Of a DNA stretch of 64,000 nt, positions 9,123 to 18,436 are shown in pieces. The position numbers and the translations under genes were made by a program. Positions within the stretch are counted from its first letter, which is position 1. Every line of letters starts with the position of its first letter. The notes beneath the pieces are model-generated. The model had not been told where the DNA came from. It saw only the letters and a program-made list of their open reading frames with translations, and ran no database searches. This DNA is from Janthinobacterium violaceinigrum (lineage in GTDB: Bacteria; Pseudomonadota; Gammaproteobacteria; Burkholderiales; Burkholderiaceae_D), in the NCBI RefSeq assembly GCF_009208555.1, contig NZ_WFLI01000025.1:25655-89654 (forward strand), given 5' to 3'.

Positions 9123-10175
9123 TTATCGTTGGATGACGATCGGCTTGATGCCGGTCGATTCCGGCAGATTCGCCGCCGCCCGCGCCGCTTCGGCGCGGCT
9201 GGAAAACGGTCCGCCGTACAGGCGGAACAGATTACCGGCCTGTACCACGCCCAGCGTTCCCAGAGCCGCCGCGTAGGGCGCCAGGCGCGAACGCCCCATT
9301 TCCGCATTGTCGGCGCGCGAGTAGGCGCCCAGCTGCAGATAGAAGCCGCTGGCCAGCGCCGCCGGAGCAGGCATGGCCACCGTCGCATCGACGGGCAGCA
9401 TCTGCGTCGACACTTCCGGCTGCACCACGGCGCCCGTTTCCACTGGCGTATCGATGGAAATGGCGACCACGGAAGGCACCGGCTTGGGCGCCGCCCTGGC
9501 GGCCAGGATGGCATCGATGTCGGCCGGCAGCAGCCGCTCGACGACCACCTGGTGGCTGCCCTTGCCCAGGAAGCCCAGTTTCAGCGCCGCCGTGTAGGAC
9601 ACGTCGATCACGCGCGTGGCGTGGAACGGACCGCGGTCATTGATGCGCACGATCACCTGCTCGCCGCTGTCGATGCTCGTCACGCGCGCATACGATGGAA
9701 TCGGCAAGGTCGGATGGGCCGCCGTCATCTTGTACATATCGTAGATTTCGCCCGACGAGGTGCGCTGGCCATGGAATTTCTTGCCATACCAGGTGCCCGT
9801 GCCCGTCTGCTTGAACGGTTCGTTGTCGGTGATCGGGGTATACGTCTTGCCAAACACGACATAGGGACGGTTCGAGCGCGTCGAATACGGCTCGTTGCGC
9901 ACTTCCGCATCGGGCACGTCGCGCAGGTTGGCGGGCGGATTGTCGCCCGGGCCGTCATCCTTGTAGTAGCCGCCGCGCCCGGAGCCGGCCGCCGGCAGCG
10001 CGGGCAAGGTGGGGTCCTGGCGCACGGGGGACTTGACCTTGCCGCCCGGCGGCATGGGCACGTTGGCCGGCGGCTTTTGCGGCGTGGTGCCGCAGGCGGC
10101 CAGGGTCAGCAAGACCGCCAGCAGTGTGGCAACATTCAGCCCGCGCATGGCGAAGGTATCGACAGGCGCGCGCAT
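9123..10175 (-). CDS. rlpA: Septal ring lytic transglycosylase RlpA (lipoprotein)
   Basis: A 350-residue lipoprotein with lipobox 'LTLAACG' near residue 27, a proline/glycine-rich linker, a double-psi beta-barrel RlpA domain ('GTGTWYGKKFHGQRTSSGE', 'VIVRINDRGPFHATRVIDVS') and a C-terminal SPOR domain ('GFYLQLGAYSRADNAEMG'). RlpA cleaves naked glycan strands; the SPOR domain directs it to the septum. Its ATG overlaps the rodA stop (TGATG), placing it in the mre-mrd cluster. Confidence 0.93.
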   Translation of the reverse strand: MRAPVDTFAMRGLNVATLLAVLLTLAACGTTPQKPPANVPMPPGGKVKSPVRQDPTLPALPAAGSGRGGYYKDDGPGDNPPANLRDVPDAEVRNEPYSTRSNRPYVVFGKTYTPITDNEPFKQTGTGTWYGKKFHGQRTSSGEIYDMYKMTAAHPTLPIPSYARVTSIDSGEQVIVRINDRGPFHATRVIDVSYTAALKLGFLGKGSHQVVVERLLPADIDAILAARAAPKPVPSVVAISIDTPVETGAVVQPEVSTQMLPVDATVAMPAPAALASGFYLQLGAYSRADNAEMGRSRLAPYAAALGTLGVVQAGNLFRLYGGPFSSRAEAARAAANLPESTGIKPIVIQR

Positions 10176-11290
10176 CAGGTCTGCACCAGCTTGCGATGGC
10201 GCTGAATGCTCATCAGGATACCGGTGGCCACGCCCAGGGTCAGCAGCGCCGTGCCGCCGTAGCTGAGGAAAGGCAGGGGCACGCCGACCACCGGCACGAT
10301 GCCGCTGACCATGCCCATGTTAACAAACGCATACGTAAAGAAAATCATAGTTATCGCTCCTGCCAGCAGGCGAGTGAAAAAACTGGGGGCGTTGGCGGCG
10401 ATCATCATCCCCCGTCCCACCAGCAGCAAATACATCAGCATCAGGATCAAATTGCCCACCAGGCCGAACTCCTCCGAATACACGGCGAAGATGAAGTCGG
10501 TCGTGCGCTCCGGGACGAACTCCAGATGGGCCTGCGTGCCGTGCGTCCATCCCTTGCCCGTCATGCCGCCGGAACCGATGGCGATGATGGACTGGATGAT
10601 ATGGAAGCCCTTGCCCAGCGGGTCCTTGGTCGGGTCGATCAGCATCATCACGCGGTCGCGCTGGTAATCATGCAGGTGCGACCAGGCGATGGGCAGGCAG
10701 GAAACAAAGGTGATCAGCAGGCCGGCGAGCACTTTCCACGACAGGCCGGCCAGGAAGATCACGGTAAAGCCGGCCGCCACCACCAGCAGCGCCGTGCCCA
10801 GATCGGGCTGGCGCGCGATCAGGTAGACGGGCACCAGCAGCAGCACGGCCGCCATCAGGAACGATTTCCAGCGCAGGGCGCCCGCATTGTGCTGGAAGAA
10901 CCAGGCCAGCATCAGCGGCGTGGCGATCTTCAGGAACTCGGAAGGCTGGATGTCGATCACGCCGATATGCAGCCAGCGCCGCGCACCGAGCTTGATCGTG
11001 CCGAACAGCGCCACGGCCACCAGCAATATCACCGAGACCGTATACGCGGGCACGGCGATGCGCATCATCATCTGCGGCGTGACGTTGGCCGCCACCCACA
11101 TGACGAAAAAGCACAGCAGGATGTTGCGCAGGTGATCCTCGATCTTGCCGGGAATGCCGATGCTGGCCGAATACAGGGTCAGCAGGCTGGTGCTGAGCAG
11201 CATCAGGATGATGATCATCAGCGGCGGATCGAATACCGCCAGATAGGGTTTGGCGCGCCGCCACAGCGAGCGCCTCTCGTTTATGGGCAT
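10175..11290 (-). CDS. rodA: Peptidoglycan glycosyltransferase RodA (SEDS family)
   Basis: A 371-residue integral membrane protein with about ten transmembrane segments. SEDS-family signatures include 'GARRWLHIGVIDIQPSEFLK', 'PDLGTALLV' and 'GIVPVVGVPLPFLSYGG' near the C-terminus. RodA polymerises glycan strands together with PBP2 during rod elongation. ATG 11290 is used because RodA homology starts there ('MPINERRSLWRRAKPYL'). Its codons 4-13 share a near-identical 30-bp sequence with the upstream gap, see the separate repeat entry. Confidence 0.95.
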   Translation of the reverse strand: MPINERRSLWRRAKPYLAVFDPPLMIIILMLLSTSLLTLYSASIGIPGKIEDHLRNILLCFFVMWVAANVTPQMMMRIAVPAYTVSVILLVAVALFGTIKLGARRWLHIGVIDIQPSEFLKIATPLMLAWFFQHNAGALRWKSFLMAAVLLLVPVYLIARQPDLGTALLVVAAGFTVIFLAGLSWKVLAGLLITFVSCLPIAWSHLHDYQRDRVMMLIDPTKDPLGKGFHIIQSIIAIGSGGMTGKGWTHGTQAHLEFVPERTTDFIFAVYSEEFGLVGNLILMLMYLLLVGRGMMIAANAPSFFTRLLAGAITMIFFTYAFVNMGMVSGIVPVVGVPLPFLSYGGTALLTLGVATGILMSIQRHRKLVQT

Positions 11291-11343
11291 GTGCTTCCTT
11301 ATTGCCTTGGGGTCTGGCGCGCCGCCATGGCGAGCGCCTCTCG
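11251..11343 (-). repeat. 30-bp direct duplication at the mrdA-rodA junction
   Basis: The segments 11251-11280 (inside rodA codons 4-13) and 11314-11343 (in the gap after mrdA) match at about 28 of 30 bases (minus strand core ACGAGAGGCGCTCGC then TGGCGGCGCGCCA). The second copy is upstream of the rodA start, so it looks like a local tandem duplication of the rodA 5' end. Confidence 0.7.
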
Positions 11344-11357
11344 TAACAAGAAACGTT

Positions 11358-13331
11358 TCATTGTTGTCTGGCAGGCGCCGCCGGGGCAGCCTGCTCGTCG
11401 GTGATTTCTTCCAGGGTGCGCACTTCGTCGACATCTTCCTTGGGCACCTTGGTGGTGTCCTTTTCCTTGTCGCTCGGGCGCTTGCCCAGCAGGTAGTAGT
11501 CGAGCGCCTTGCGCGCGATCGGCGCGGCCACGCCGGCGCCGAAGCCCGCGTTTTCCACCACGATGGCAATCGCGATGCGCGGCTTGTCGGCCGGCGCGAA
11601 GGCCGTAAACAAGGCATTGTCGCGCAGGCGTTCGGCCAGCAGCTTGGCATTGTACTTCTCGTTTTTCTTGATGCCCACCACCTGCGCCGTCCCCGTCTTG
11701 CCGCCCACCGTGTACTGCACGCCGGCGAAGATGCGCGCGGCCGTGCCGCCCTGTTCGCTGGTCACGCCCACCATGGCGCGCTTGATGGTGTCGATGTTTT
11801 CCTGCTTGAGCGCGATGCGGTAGCTTTCCTTGGGCACCGTCAGGGTACGCGCGCGCGTGCTGGCGTCTTCGATGATCTTCACCAGATGCGGCTTCATCAC
11901 CACGCCGTTATTGGCCAGGTTGGCCGTCGCGTGGGCGATCTGCAGCGGCGTATAGGAATTGTAGCCGGAGCCGTTACTCACCGAAATCGTGTCGCCGCCC
12001 ACCCATTTTTTCTGCTGCGGCGTCTTGAAGCGGTTGCGCTTCCATTCCGTCGACGGCAGCACGCCCGTCTTTTCGTTATTCAGGTCGATGCCCGTCAGCT
12101 GGCCGAAGCCGAACGGCTTCATGAAGTCGTGGATGGCGTCGATGCCCATGTCGCGGCCCAGCTGATAGTAATAGGTATTGCACGAGACGACGATGGACTT
12201 GTGCATGTCCACCGTGCCATGGCCGCCTACCTTGTCGTCGCGGAAGGTATGCCCGCCCAGGATGAAGAAGCCGGGATCGGAAATCGACTGGCTCGGCGTG
12301 CGCTTGCCCAGTTCCAGCGCGGCCAGCGCCATGAAGGGCTTGAAGGTCGAGCCGGGCGCGTAGGTGCCGGACAGGGGACGGTTGACCATCGGCCGGTCCA
12401 GCGAGGTATTGAGCTCATTCCAGCTTTGCTGGTCGATGCCGTCGACGAACAGGTTGGGGTCGTAGCCGGGCTTGGACACGTAGGCCAGGATGTCGCCCGT
12501 GGCCGGGTCGATCGCCACGGCCGCGCCGCGCCATTCGCCGAACGCTTCCTCGACCACCTTCTGCAGTTCGATGTCGATCGACAGGATCAGGTTGTTGCCA
12601 GGCGTGGCCGCCGTGCGCGACAGGGTGCGCATGGCGCGCCCGCCGGCCGACACTTCCACCTCTTCGTAGCCGGTGGTGCCATGCAGCTGCTTCTCATAGC
12701 TTTTTTCCAGGCCTTCCTTGCCGATATGATCGGTGCCGTTGTAGTTGGCCGCGTCCTCGCCCTCTTCCAGCGCCTTCGCTTCATTGCGGTTGATGCGGCC
12801 GATGAAGCCCACCACGTGCGAGGCGATTTCGCCCATCGGATACTGGCGGAACAGGCGCGCCTGCACCTCCACGCCAGGGAAGCGGAAACGCTGCGCCGTA
12901 AAGCGCGCCACTTCTTCGTCCGTCAGGCGCGTGCGCAGCGGCACGCTGACAAAGTTCTTCGATTCTTCCAGCAGTTTCTTGAAGCGGCGGCGGTCCTTGA
13001 TGTCGACCTGCACCAGGGTCGACAGCTCGTCGATCACCGAGTCGAGGCTGGCGCTCAGCTTCGATGGCGTGATTTCCAGCGTATAGGCCGAGTAATTGCG
13101 CGCCAATACCACGCCGTTGCGGTCGAGGATCAGGCCGCGCGTGGGCACGATGGGCACCACGGCGATGCGGTTGTCCTCGGCCTTGGTGGCGTAATCCTCG
13201 TGCTTGATCACCTGCAGCCAGATGAAGCGCGCCAGCAGCAGCGAAAAGCAGACGAAGACGAGCCCGCCCAGGATGGTCAGGCGCATGCGGAAAAAATGCA
13301 GTTCGCGCTCGGTGTTCTTCAGTTCAGTCAT
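11358..13331 (-). CDS. mrdA: Penicillin-binding protein 2 (elongation transpeptidase)
   Basis: A 657-residue class B PBP. It has one N-terminal transmembrane helix (about residues 18-40), a dimerisation/pedestal domain and a transpeptidase domain with the three active-site motifs: SxxK in 'GSTFKPFMAL', SxN as 'SCNTYYY', and 'GGKTGTAQ'. It crosslinks peptidoglycan during elongation with RodA. It lies 12 bp downstream of mreD and 67 bp upstream of rodA. Confidence 0.96.
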   Translation of the reverse strand: MTELKNTERELHFFRMRLTILGGLVFVCFSLLLARFIWLQVIKHEDYATKAEDNRIAVVPIVPTRGLILDRNGVVLARNYSAYTLEITPSKLSASLDSVIDELSTLVQVDIKDRRRFKKLLEESKNFVSVPLRTRLTDEEVARFTAQRFRFPGVEVQARLFRQYPMGEIASHVVGFIGRINRNEAKALEEGEDAANYNGTDHIGKEGLEKSYEKQLHGTTGYEEVEVSAGGRAMRTLSRTAATPGNNLILSIDIELQKVVEEAFGEWRGAAVAIDPATGDILAYVSKPGYDPNLFVDGIDQQSWNELNTSLDRPMVNRPLSGTYAPGSTFKPFMALAALELGKRTPSQSISDPGFFILGGHTFRDDKVGGHGTVDMHKSIVVSCNTYYYQLGRDMGIDAIHDFMKPFGFGQLTGIDLNNEKTGVLPSTEWKRNRFKTPQQKKWVGGDTISVSNGSGYNSYTPLQIAHATANLANNGVVMKPHLVKIIEDASTRARTLTVPKESYRIALKQENIDTIKRAMVGVTSEQGGTAARIFAGVQYTVGGKTGTAQVVGIKKNEKYNAKLLAERLRDNALFTAFAPADKPRIAIAIVVENAGFGAGVAAPIARKALDYYLLGKRPSDKEKDTTKVPKEDVDEVRTLEEITDEQAAPAAPARQQ

Positions 13332-13343
13332 GGCAGGCGCCCG

Positions 13344-13856
13344 TCAAATCGGCCGGTTGTGGTCACGGTCCACGGCGCGGCGCTGCGGCGCCAGCAGGAT
13401 CCACGTGACGAGGGGCCACAGGGCCACGGCGACGAAGCTCTCGATGAAATTGAGCCAGCCGGGGAAGCGCCCGGAGACGATCAGGCGCGTCAGCAATTGC
13501 AGCGCCTGCGTCAGCAGCAGCAGCGGCAGCACGTGCAGCGCCTGCGTCAGGATGGGGAACCACAGCACGCGGCGGTGCATCATGATGGCAAAGTAGGACA
13601 GCAGGGTGTAGGCCAGCGCATTCTCGCCCAGCAGGGTCGAATCGTGCACGTCCATCATCAAGCCCATGAAGAACGCCACGCCGATGCCGACCTTGCGCGG
13701 CTGGTGAATGCCCCAGAAGACCAGCACCAGGGCGACGAAATCGGGCACGCCGACGAACTGCCCCCATGGCAGCAAATTCAACAGAAAAGCGCACAGCAGG
13801 GAAAAGCCGATGAACAGGGGACTGACCGGCAGCAGGATGTAATGCGGGCGGTTCAT
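13344..13856 (-). CDS. mreD: Rod shape-determining protein MreD
   Basis: A 170-residue protein with five to six hydrophobic segments, starting 'MNRPHYILLPVSPLFIGF'. The short polar motif 'GLMMDVHDSTLLGENALAY' is typical of MreD. The start codon overlaps the mreC stop by 4 nt (ATGA). MreD is part of the inner-membrane elongation complex with MreC, MreB, RodA and PBP2. Confidence 0.92.
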   Translation of the reverse strand: MNRPHYILLPVSPLFIGFSLLCAFLLNLLPWGQFVGVPDFVALVLVFWGIHQPRKVGIGVAFFMGLMMDVHDSTLLGENALAYTLLSYFAIMMHRRVLWFPILTQALHVLPLLLLTQALQLLTRLIVSGRFPGWLNFIESFVAVALWPLVTWILLAPQRRAVDRDHNRPI

Positions 13857-14914
13857 CGTGTCGCCTCCTTCGGTGGCACGGCGGCAGGCGCGGGCGCGGG
13901 CGCAGGTAGGGTGCCAGCCGGCGCTTTCGCGGCCGGTGCGGCTGCGCCATTCGCGGCCGGCGCCGGCGCCGCAGCGGCGGCAGGCTCCTTGGCCGGGTCC
14001 TTGATCGGCGCCATCTTGCCGGCAATCTTGCGGCCCGTCTTGATATCTTCGGCAGGCGGACGTGGTGGTATCTCGGGCGACGTCATCAAAATAAGGAGCT
14101 GGGTATTGCGTTCGATGCCGGCCAGCGGCTGGCACACGACGCGGCCGAACGGACCGTGCGCATTGCGCTCGACCAGGGTCACGCGCGCCACGGCCAGGCC
14201 GGCCGGATACAGGCCGTCAAGACCCGAGGTAATGACGATGTCGCCGATCTGGATGTCGGCGCTGGGGGCCGTGAAGCGCAGTTCCATGGTGCCGGACTTG
14301 CCGCGCCCGATGGCCACGCTGCGCACGCCATTGCGCAGCAGCTGCACGGGAATGGCTTGCTCTTCATCGGTCAGCAGGGTCACTTCGGAAGTGAACGGGA
14401 ACACGCGCGTGACCTGCCCCACCACGCCCAGGTTGTCGATCACGGGGCGCCCCAGTTCAACGCCGTTCTGGATGCCGCGGTCCAGCACGATCTTGCGCGT
14501 GGCCGAATCGCGCGTGTCGTACAGGACTTCGGCCATCAGGGTCTTCACGGGCACGCGCTCGCGCGCCTCCATCAGTTTGCGCAAATGGTTGTTTTCAACG
14601 ATATTGAGCTGCGCCTGCTGCAGGATCTGCGCCGAGGCGATCTGTTCGTGCTTCAGGTCGCGCACCTGTTTTTCCAGGGCGGACAGCGAAGAAAAGTAGT
14701 TGCCGACGCCGAGCGCCACGTCGCGCGGCACCAGGGCCGCCATCTGCACCGGATACAGCACGGTGCCGACGGCCTGGCGCACGGCCGTCAGCGCGTGCAT
14801 GCGCGAATCGACCAGCAGCAGGGCGATAGAAATGCCGGCGAACACCATCATCTTGACGCGGGCGGAGGCGCCTTGTTTGAAAAGTGGCGGAGGACTGTAT
14901 TCCATGACTTCCAA
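13853..14914 (-). CDS. mreC: Rod shape-determining protein MreC
   Basis: A 353-residue protein with a short cytoplasmic N-terminus, one transmembrane helix (about residues 24-42), a coiled coil ('SSLSALEKQVRDLKHEQIAS', about 74-110) and two beta-barrel domains ('RGIQNGVELGRPVIDNLG', 'TSGLDGLYPAGLAVARVTLV'). The last 75 residues are an Ala/Pro-rich tail common in betaproteobacterial MreC. MreC activates PBP2-RodA. A second ATG three codons in (14905) is equally plausible. Confidence 0.94.
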   Translation of the reverse strand: MEVMEYSPPPLFKQGASARVKMMVFAGISIALLLVDSRMHALTAVRQAVGTVLYPVQMAALVPRDVALGVGNYFSSLSALEKQVRDLKHEQIASAQILQQAQLNIVENNHLRKLMEARERVPVKTLMAEVLYDTRDSATRKIVLDRGIQNGVELGRPVIDNLGVVGQVTRVFPFTSEVTLLTDEEQAIPVQLLRNGVRSVAIGRGKSGTMELRFTAPSADIQIGDIVITSGLDGLYPAGLAVARVTLVERNAHGPFGRVVCQPLAGIERNTQLLILMTSPEIPPRPPAEDIKTGRKIAGKMAPIKDPAKEPAAAAAPAPAANGAAAPAAKAPAGTLPAPAPAPAAVPPKEATR

Positions 14915-14975
14915 TAATCAGGCCAGGCGCAGTGCGCCAACGTGCAAGCCCCGGTCAAACGCCGGCGCCAAAACC

Positions 14976-15002
14976 AAAAAAAGGCCGGAATGGTTTCCGG
15001 CC
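14976..15002 (-). terminator. Rho-independent terminator after mreB
   Basis: On the minus strand GGCCGGAA, loop ACCA, TTCCGGCC is followed by seven T. It lies 12 bp past the mreB stop and before mreC, so mreB can be made at a different level from mreCD-mrdA-rodA. Confidence 0.85.
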
Positions 15003-15013
15003 CTTCTGTCAGA

Positions 15014-16057
15014 TTATTCGTAGGAGAAGATCGAGCCGAGCTTGTCCATACGTTCCAGTGCCATCCCGGAACCGCGCACCACGCAGGTGAGCGGGTCCTC
15101 GGCCACCAGCACCGGCAGGCCGGTTTCCTCCATCAGCAGGCGGTCCAGGTCGCGCAGCAGTGCGCCGCCGCCCGTCAGCATCATGCCTTTTTCGGCGATG
15201 TCGGCGCCCAGTTCCGGCGGCGTCTGTTCCAGCGCGTTTTTCACGGCCGAGACGATATTGTTCAGCGGGTCCGTCAGCGCTTCGAGGATCTCGTTGCTGG
15301 AAATGGTGAACGAACGGGGGATGCCTTCGGACAGATTGCGGCCCTTGACTTCCATTTCCTTCACTTCGGAACCAGGGAAGGCCGAACCGATGGCTTTCTT
15401 GATGGCTTCGGCCGTCTGTTCGCCGATCAGCATGCCGTAGTTGCGGCGGATGTAGTTGACGATGGCTTCATCGAACTTGTCGCCGCCCACGCGCACGGAA
15501 CCCTTGTAGACCATGCCGCCCAGCGAGATGATGCCCACTTCGGTGGTACCGCCGCCGATGTCGACCACCATCGAACCCGTTGCTTCCGACACGGGCAGGC
15601 CCGCGCCGATGGCCGCTGCCATCGGTTCTTCGATCAGGTACACCTGCGAGGCGCCGGCGCCCAGCGCCGATTCGCGGATCGCGCGACGTTCTACTTGGGT
15701 CGAACCGCAAGGCACGCAGATGATGATGCGCGGCGATGGACGGAAGAATTTCGAGTCGTGCACCATGCGGATGAATTGCTTGAGCATCTGCTCGGTCACG
15801 GTGAAGTCGGCGATCACGCCATCTTTCATCGGACGAATCGCTTCGATATTGCCCGGCACCTTGCCCAGCATCTGCTTGGCTTCCTTGCCGACTGCCTGAA
15901 TGGTCTTCTTGCCATTCGGACCGCCTTCCTGGCGGATGGCGACGACCGATGGTTCGTCCAGGACGATACCGAGGCCGCGCACATAAATAAGGGTGTTGGC
16001 CGTGCCCAAGTCAATGGCCAGATCGGTGGAGATATACCTGCGTAAAAAACCAAACAT
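15014..16057 (-). CDS. mreB: Actin-like cell-shape protein MreB
   Basis: A 347-residue actin homologue. Start ATG 16057 gives the standard 'MFGFLRRYISTDLAIDLGTA' beginning, with the membrane-binding amphipathic N-terminus and phosphate-1 motif. The 'VVDIGGGTTEVGIIS' phosphate-2 motif and 'LTGGGALLRDLDRLL' adenosine motif are present. It organises lateral wall synthesis. It is the promoter-proximal gene of the mre-mrd cluster and is divergent from gatC. Confidence 0.97.
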   Translation of the reverse strand: MFGFLRRYISTDLAIDLGTANTLIYVRGLGIVLDEPSVVAIRQEGGPNGKKTIQAVGKEAKQMLGKVPGNIEAIRPMKDGVIADFTVTEQMLKQFIRMVHDSKFFRPSPRIIICVPCGSTQVERRAIRESALGAGASQVYLIEEPMAAAIGAGLPVSEATGSMVVDIGGGTTEVGIISLGGMVYKGSVRVGGDKFDEAIVNYIRRNYGMLIGEQTAEAIKKAIGSAFPGSEVKEMEVKGRNLSEGIPRSFTISSNEILEALTDPLNNIVSAVKNALEQTPPELGADIAEKGMMLTGGGALLRDLDRLLMEETGLPVLVAEDPLTCVVRGSGMALERMDKLGSIFSYE

Positions 16058-16407
16058 GAGTGTCCTGTAGCGCATCGAGCTGCGCAAAAGCTGTTTATGG
16101 GGAGTTTCAAAGCGGGCGCTTTCAGGCACCCTGAAAATCCAAAAGGCGATTTTTCCGGGTTTCGCTTGGCGCTTGCGCAATCTTTTCTATGCTGCGGCAG
16201 CAGTCCATCAGCGCCGGCAACGCATTAACCCGCCATTCTACCTTATAATTTGAATGCGATTTGCTCAAAAACCATGGAAAAGTGCGACTCTTGCAGCCGC
16301 GAGTTACGCGGCATTCCTCGGCTTTTGTGAGCAAAAGAGCAGTAAATACCCGCGTTTTATCAAAACGCCAACTTAATACTAATGCGCGGCACTCCGCGCC
16401 ATTCGCC
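16058..16407. promoter_or_regulatory. Divergent mreB-gatC promoter region
   Basis: The 350-bp gap has no convincing gene. A TATAAT on the plus strand at 16244-16249 is a candidate -10 for gatC but has no good -35. The remaining sequence is A+T-richer than the flanking genes, as expected for a divergent control region. No riboswitch or operator was recognised. Confidence 0.35.
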
Positions 16408-16710
16408 ATGTCCCTGACACTATCCGACGTAAAACGCATCGCCCATCTGGCGCAACTTGAAATGGCCGACGACCAGGCCGTCACGTCTTTGGCCCAATTG
16501 AACAAGATTTTTGCACTGGCCGAACAAATGCAAGCCGTCAATACCGATGGCGTGGCCCCCCTGAGCCACCCGCTGGCCGCCCACATGGACAATATCGCGC
16601 TGCGCCTGCGCGAGGACATCGCCACCGAGCAGAATCGCCGCGACGCCTACCAGGCCGTGGCGCCGAAAGTCCAGGATGGCCTGTATCTCGTCCCTAAAGT
16701 GATCGAGTAA
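16408..16710 (+). CDS. gatC: Asp/Glu-tRNA amidotransferase subunit C
   Basis: A 100-residue protein starting at ATG 16408 ('MSLTLSDVKRIAHLAQLEM'), with the conserved end 'DGLYLVPKVIE'. GatC stabilises the GatA-GatB complex that converts Glu-tRNA-Gln and Asp-tRNA-Asn to the amide forms. It is followed by gatA after a gap containing a palindromic repeat. Confidence 0.94.
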   Translation: MSLTLSDVKRIAHLAQLEMADDQAVTSLAQLNKIFALAEQMQAVNTDGVAPLSHPLAAHMDNIALRLREDIATEQNRRDAYQAVAPKVQDGLYLVPKVIE

Positions 16711-16716
16711 CTGGCA

Positions 16717-16828
16717 CCTGACATAAGCTGCTGCGCGTCGCGATTTGCGGCCTCCGATGCTCACTGTGCTCAAGCACAGCTCCGCTTCTCGGCCACAACT
16801 CACTTCCGCTCGCTACGCTTCTGTCAGG
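16717..16828. repeat. 112-bp imperfect palindromic repeat between gatC and gatA
   Basis: The element begins CCTGACATAAGC and ends GCTTCTGTCAGG, so its outer 12 bp are inverted with one mismatch. The inner arms also pair imperfectly ('TTTGCGGCC' with 'GGCCACAA') around a tight central stem CTGTGCT-CA-AGCACAG. The whole forms a long structured hairpin. A degenerate copy lies at 9053-9116. Confidence 0.7.
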
Positions 16829-16888
16829 CGCTAGAACGGCGCAGTGCACAAAAAACAACCCTGCCGAATAGATAAAAATAGAAACGCC

Positions 16889-18373
16889 ATGCATACAAAA
16901 TCCATCAAACAGCTGTCCACGCTTTTGCAGAACAAGGAAATTTCCGCCGTTGCACTGGCGACGCATTTCCTCGACCGCATCGAAGCGGACACCTCGAACG
17001 CCTTCCTGCACGTCGACCGTGCCCTGACCCTGGCGCAAGCGGCCGAAGCCGATGCCCGCATCGCGGCCGGCACGGCCACGCCATTGACGGGCGTGCCGAT
17101 CGCGCACAAGGACCTGTTCGTGACGAAAGGCTGGCGTACCACGGCCGGCTCGAAAATGCTGGCCAACTACGCCAGCCCGTTTGACGCCACCGTGGTGGAA
17201 AAATTCCAGGCGGCCGGCATGGTCACCCTGGGCAAGGTCAACTGCGATGAATTCGCCATGGGTTCCGGCAACGAGAACTCGGCCTTCGGCGCCGTGCAGA
17301 ATCCGTGGGACAAAGCCGCCGTGCCAGGCGGCTCGTCCGGCGGTTCGGCCGCCGCCGTGGCGGCCGGCCTGACGCCGGCGGCCACCGGCACCGACACGGG
17401 CGGCTCGATCCGCCAGCCGGCCGCCTTCTGCGGCATCACCGGCATCAAGCCTACCTATGGCCGCGTCTCGCGCTTCGGCATGATCGCCTTTGCCTCGTCG
17501 CTGGACCAGGGCGGCCCGATGGCCCGCTCGGCCGAAGACTGCGCCCTGCTCTTGAGCGCCATGGCCGGCTTCGACGAGCGCGACTCCACCAGCCTGTCGC
17601 CGGAACAGGGCGGCGTGGCGGAAGATTTTTCGCGTGAACTGGGCCAGCCGCTGACGGGCCTGCGCATCGGCGTGCCGCGCGAGTATTTCGGCGAAGGCCT
17701 GGCCAAGGATGTGGAAGCGGCCGTGCGCGGCGCGCTGGCGCAGTATGAAAAGCTGGGCGCCACCCTGGTCGACATCTCGCTGCCGAACACCGCCCTGTCG
17801 ATTCCCGCCTACTACATGATCGCGCCGGCCGAAGCGTCGTCGAACCTGTCGCGCTACGACGGCGTGCGCTACGGCCACCGCGCGGCCGAGTACAAGGACT
17901 TGCAGGACATGTACAAGAAATCGCGCGCCGAAGGCTTCGGCCCTGAAGTACAGCGCCGCATCATGGTCGGCACCTATGTGCTGTGCCACGGCTACTACGA
18001 CGCCTACTATCTGAAGGCGCAAAAGATCCGCCGCCTGATCGCGCAGGATTTCGACGCCGTCCTGAATGGCCCGAACGCCGTCTGCGACGTCATCATGGGC
18101 CCCGTCGCGCCAACCGTCGCCTGGGACCTGGGCGACAAGACGGACGACCCGGTGGCAAACTACCTGGCCGACATCTACACCCTGTCGACCAGCCTGGCCG
18201 GCCTGCCCGGCATGTCGATCCCTTGCGGTTTCGGCGAAGGCGAGAAAAACGGCAAGCGTCCCGTCGGCCTGCAAATCATCGGCAATTACTTTGGCGAAGC
18301 CAAATTGCTGAACGTGGCCCACCAGTTCCAGCAAGTGACGGACTGGCATACGCGCAGCCCTGCCGGCGTTTAA
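16889..18373 (+). CDS. gatA: Asp/Glu-tRNA amidotransferase subunit A
   Basis: A 494-residue amidase-signature enzyme, the glutaminase/amidotransferase subunit that releases ammonia from glutamine. The Ser-cisSer-Lys triad is visible as the lysine in 'IAHKDLFVT' and the serines in 'GGSSGGSAAAV' and 'TDTGGSIRQP'. ATG 16889 is chosen since homology starts there; an upstream in-frame start would add unrelated residues. Confidence 0.96.
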   Translation: MHTKSIKQLSTLLQNKEISAVALATHFLDRIEADTSNAFLHVDRALTLAQAAEADARIAAGTATPLTGVPIAHKDLFVTKGWRTTAGSKMLANYASPFDATVVEKFQAAGMVTLGKVNCDEFAMGSGNENSAFGAVQNPWDKAAVPGGSSGGSAAAVAAGLTPAATGTDTGGSIRQPAAFCGITGIKPTYGRVSRFGMIAFASSLDQGGPMARSAEDCALLLSAMAGFDERDSTSLSPEQGGVAEDFSRELGQPLTGLRIGVPREYFGEGLAKDVEAAVRGALAQYEKLGATLVDISLPNTALSIPAYYMIAPAEASSNLSRYDGVRYGHRAAEYKDLQDMYKKSRAEGFGPEVQRRIMVGTYVLCHGYYDAYYLKAQKIRRLIAQDFDAVLNGPNAVCDVIMGPVAPTVAWDLGDKTDDPVANYLADIYTLSTSLAGLPGMSIPCGFGEGEKNGKRPVGLQIIGNYFGEAKLLNVAHQFQQVTDWHTRSPAGV

Positions 18374-18436
18374 GAGCAGACCAAGAACAGATTTGCGCCG
18401 CGGCTAGCGGCGCCACCAAAAATAAGCGAGAACACT

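Noticed and set aside
11250..14699. A 1149-codon open frame on the plus strand across rodA, mrdA, mreD and mreC
   Set aside because: It is antisense to well-identified genes; long antisense frames are common in high-G+C DNA, and its composition (many Arg, His, Gly, Gln) is that of a shadow.
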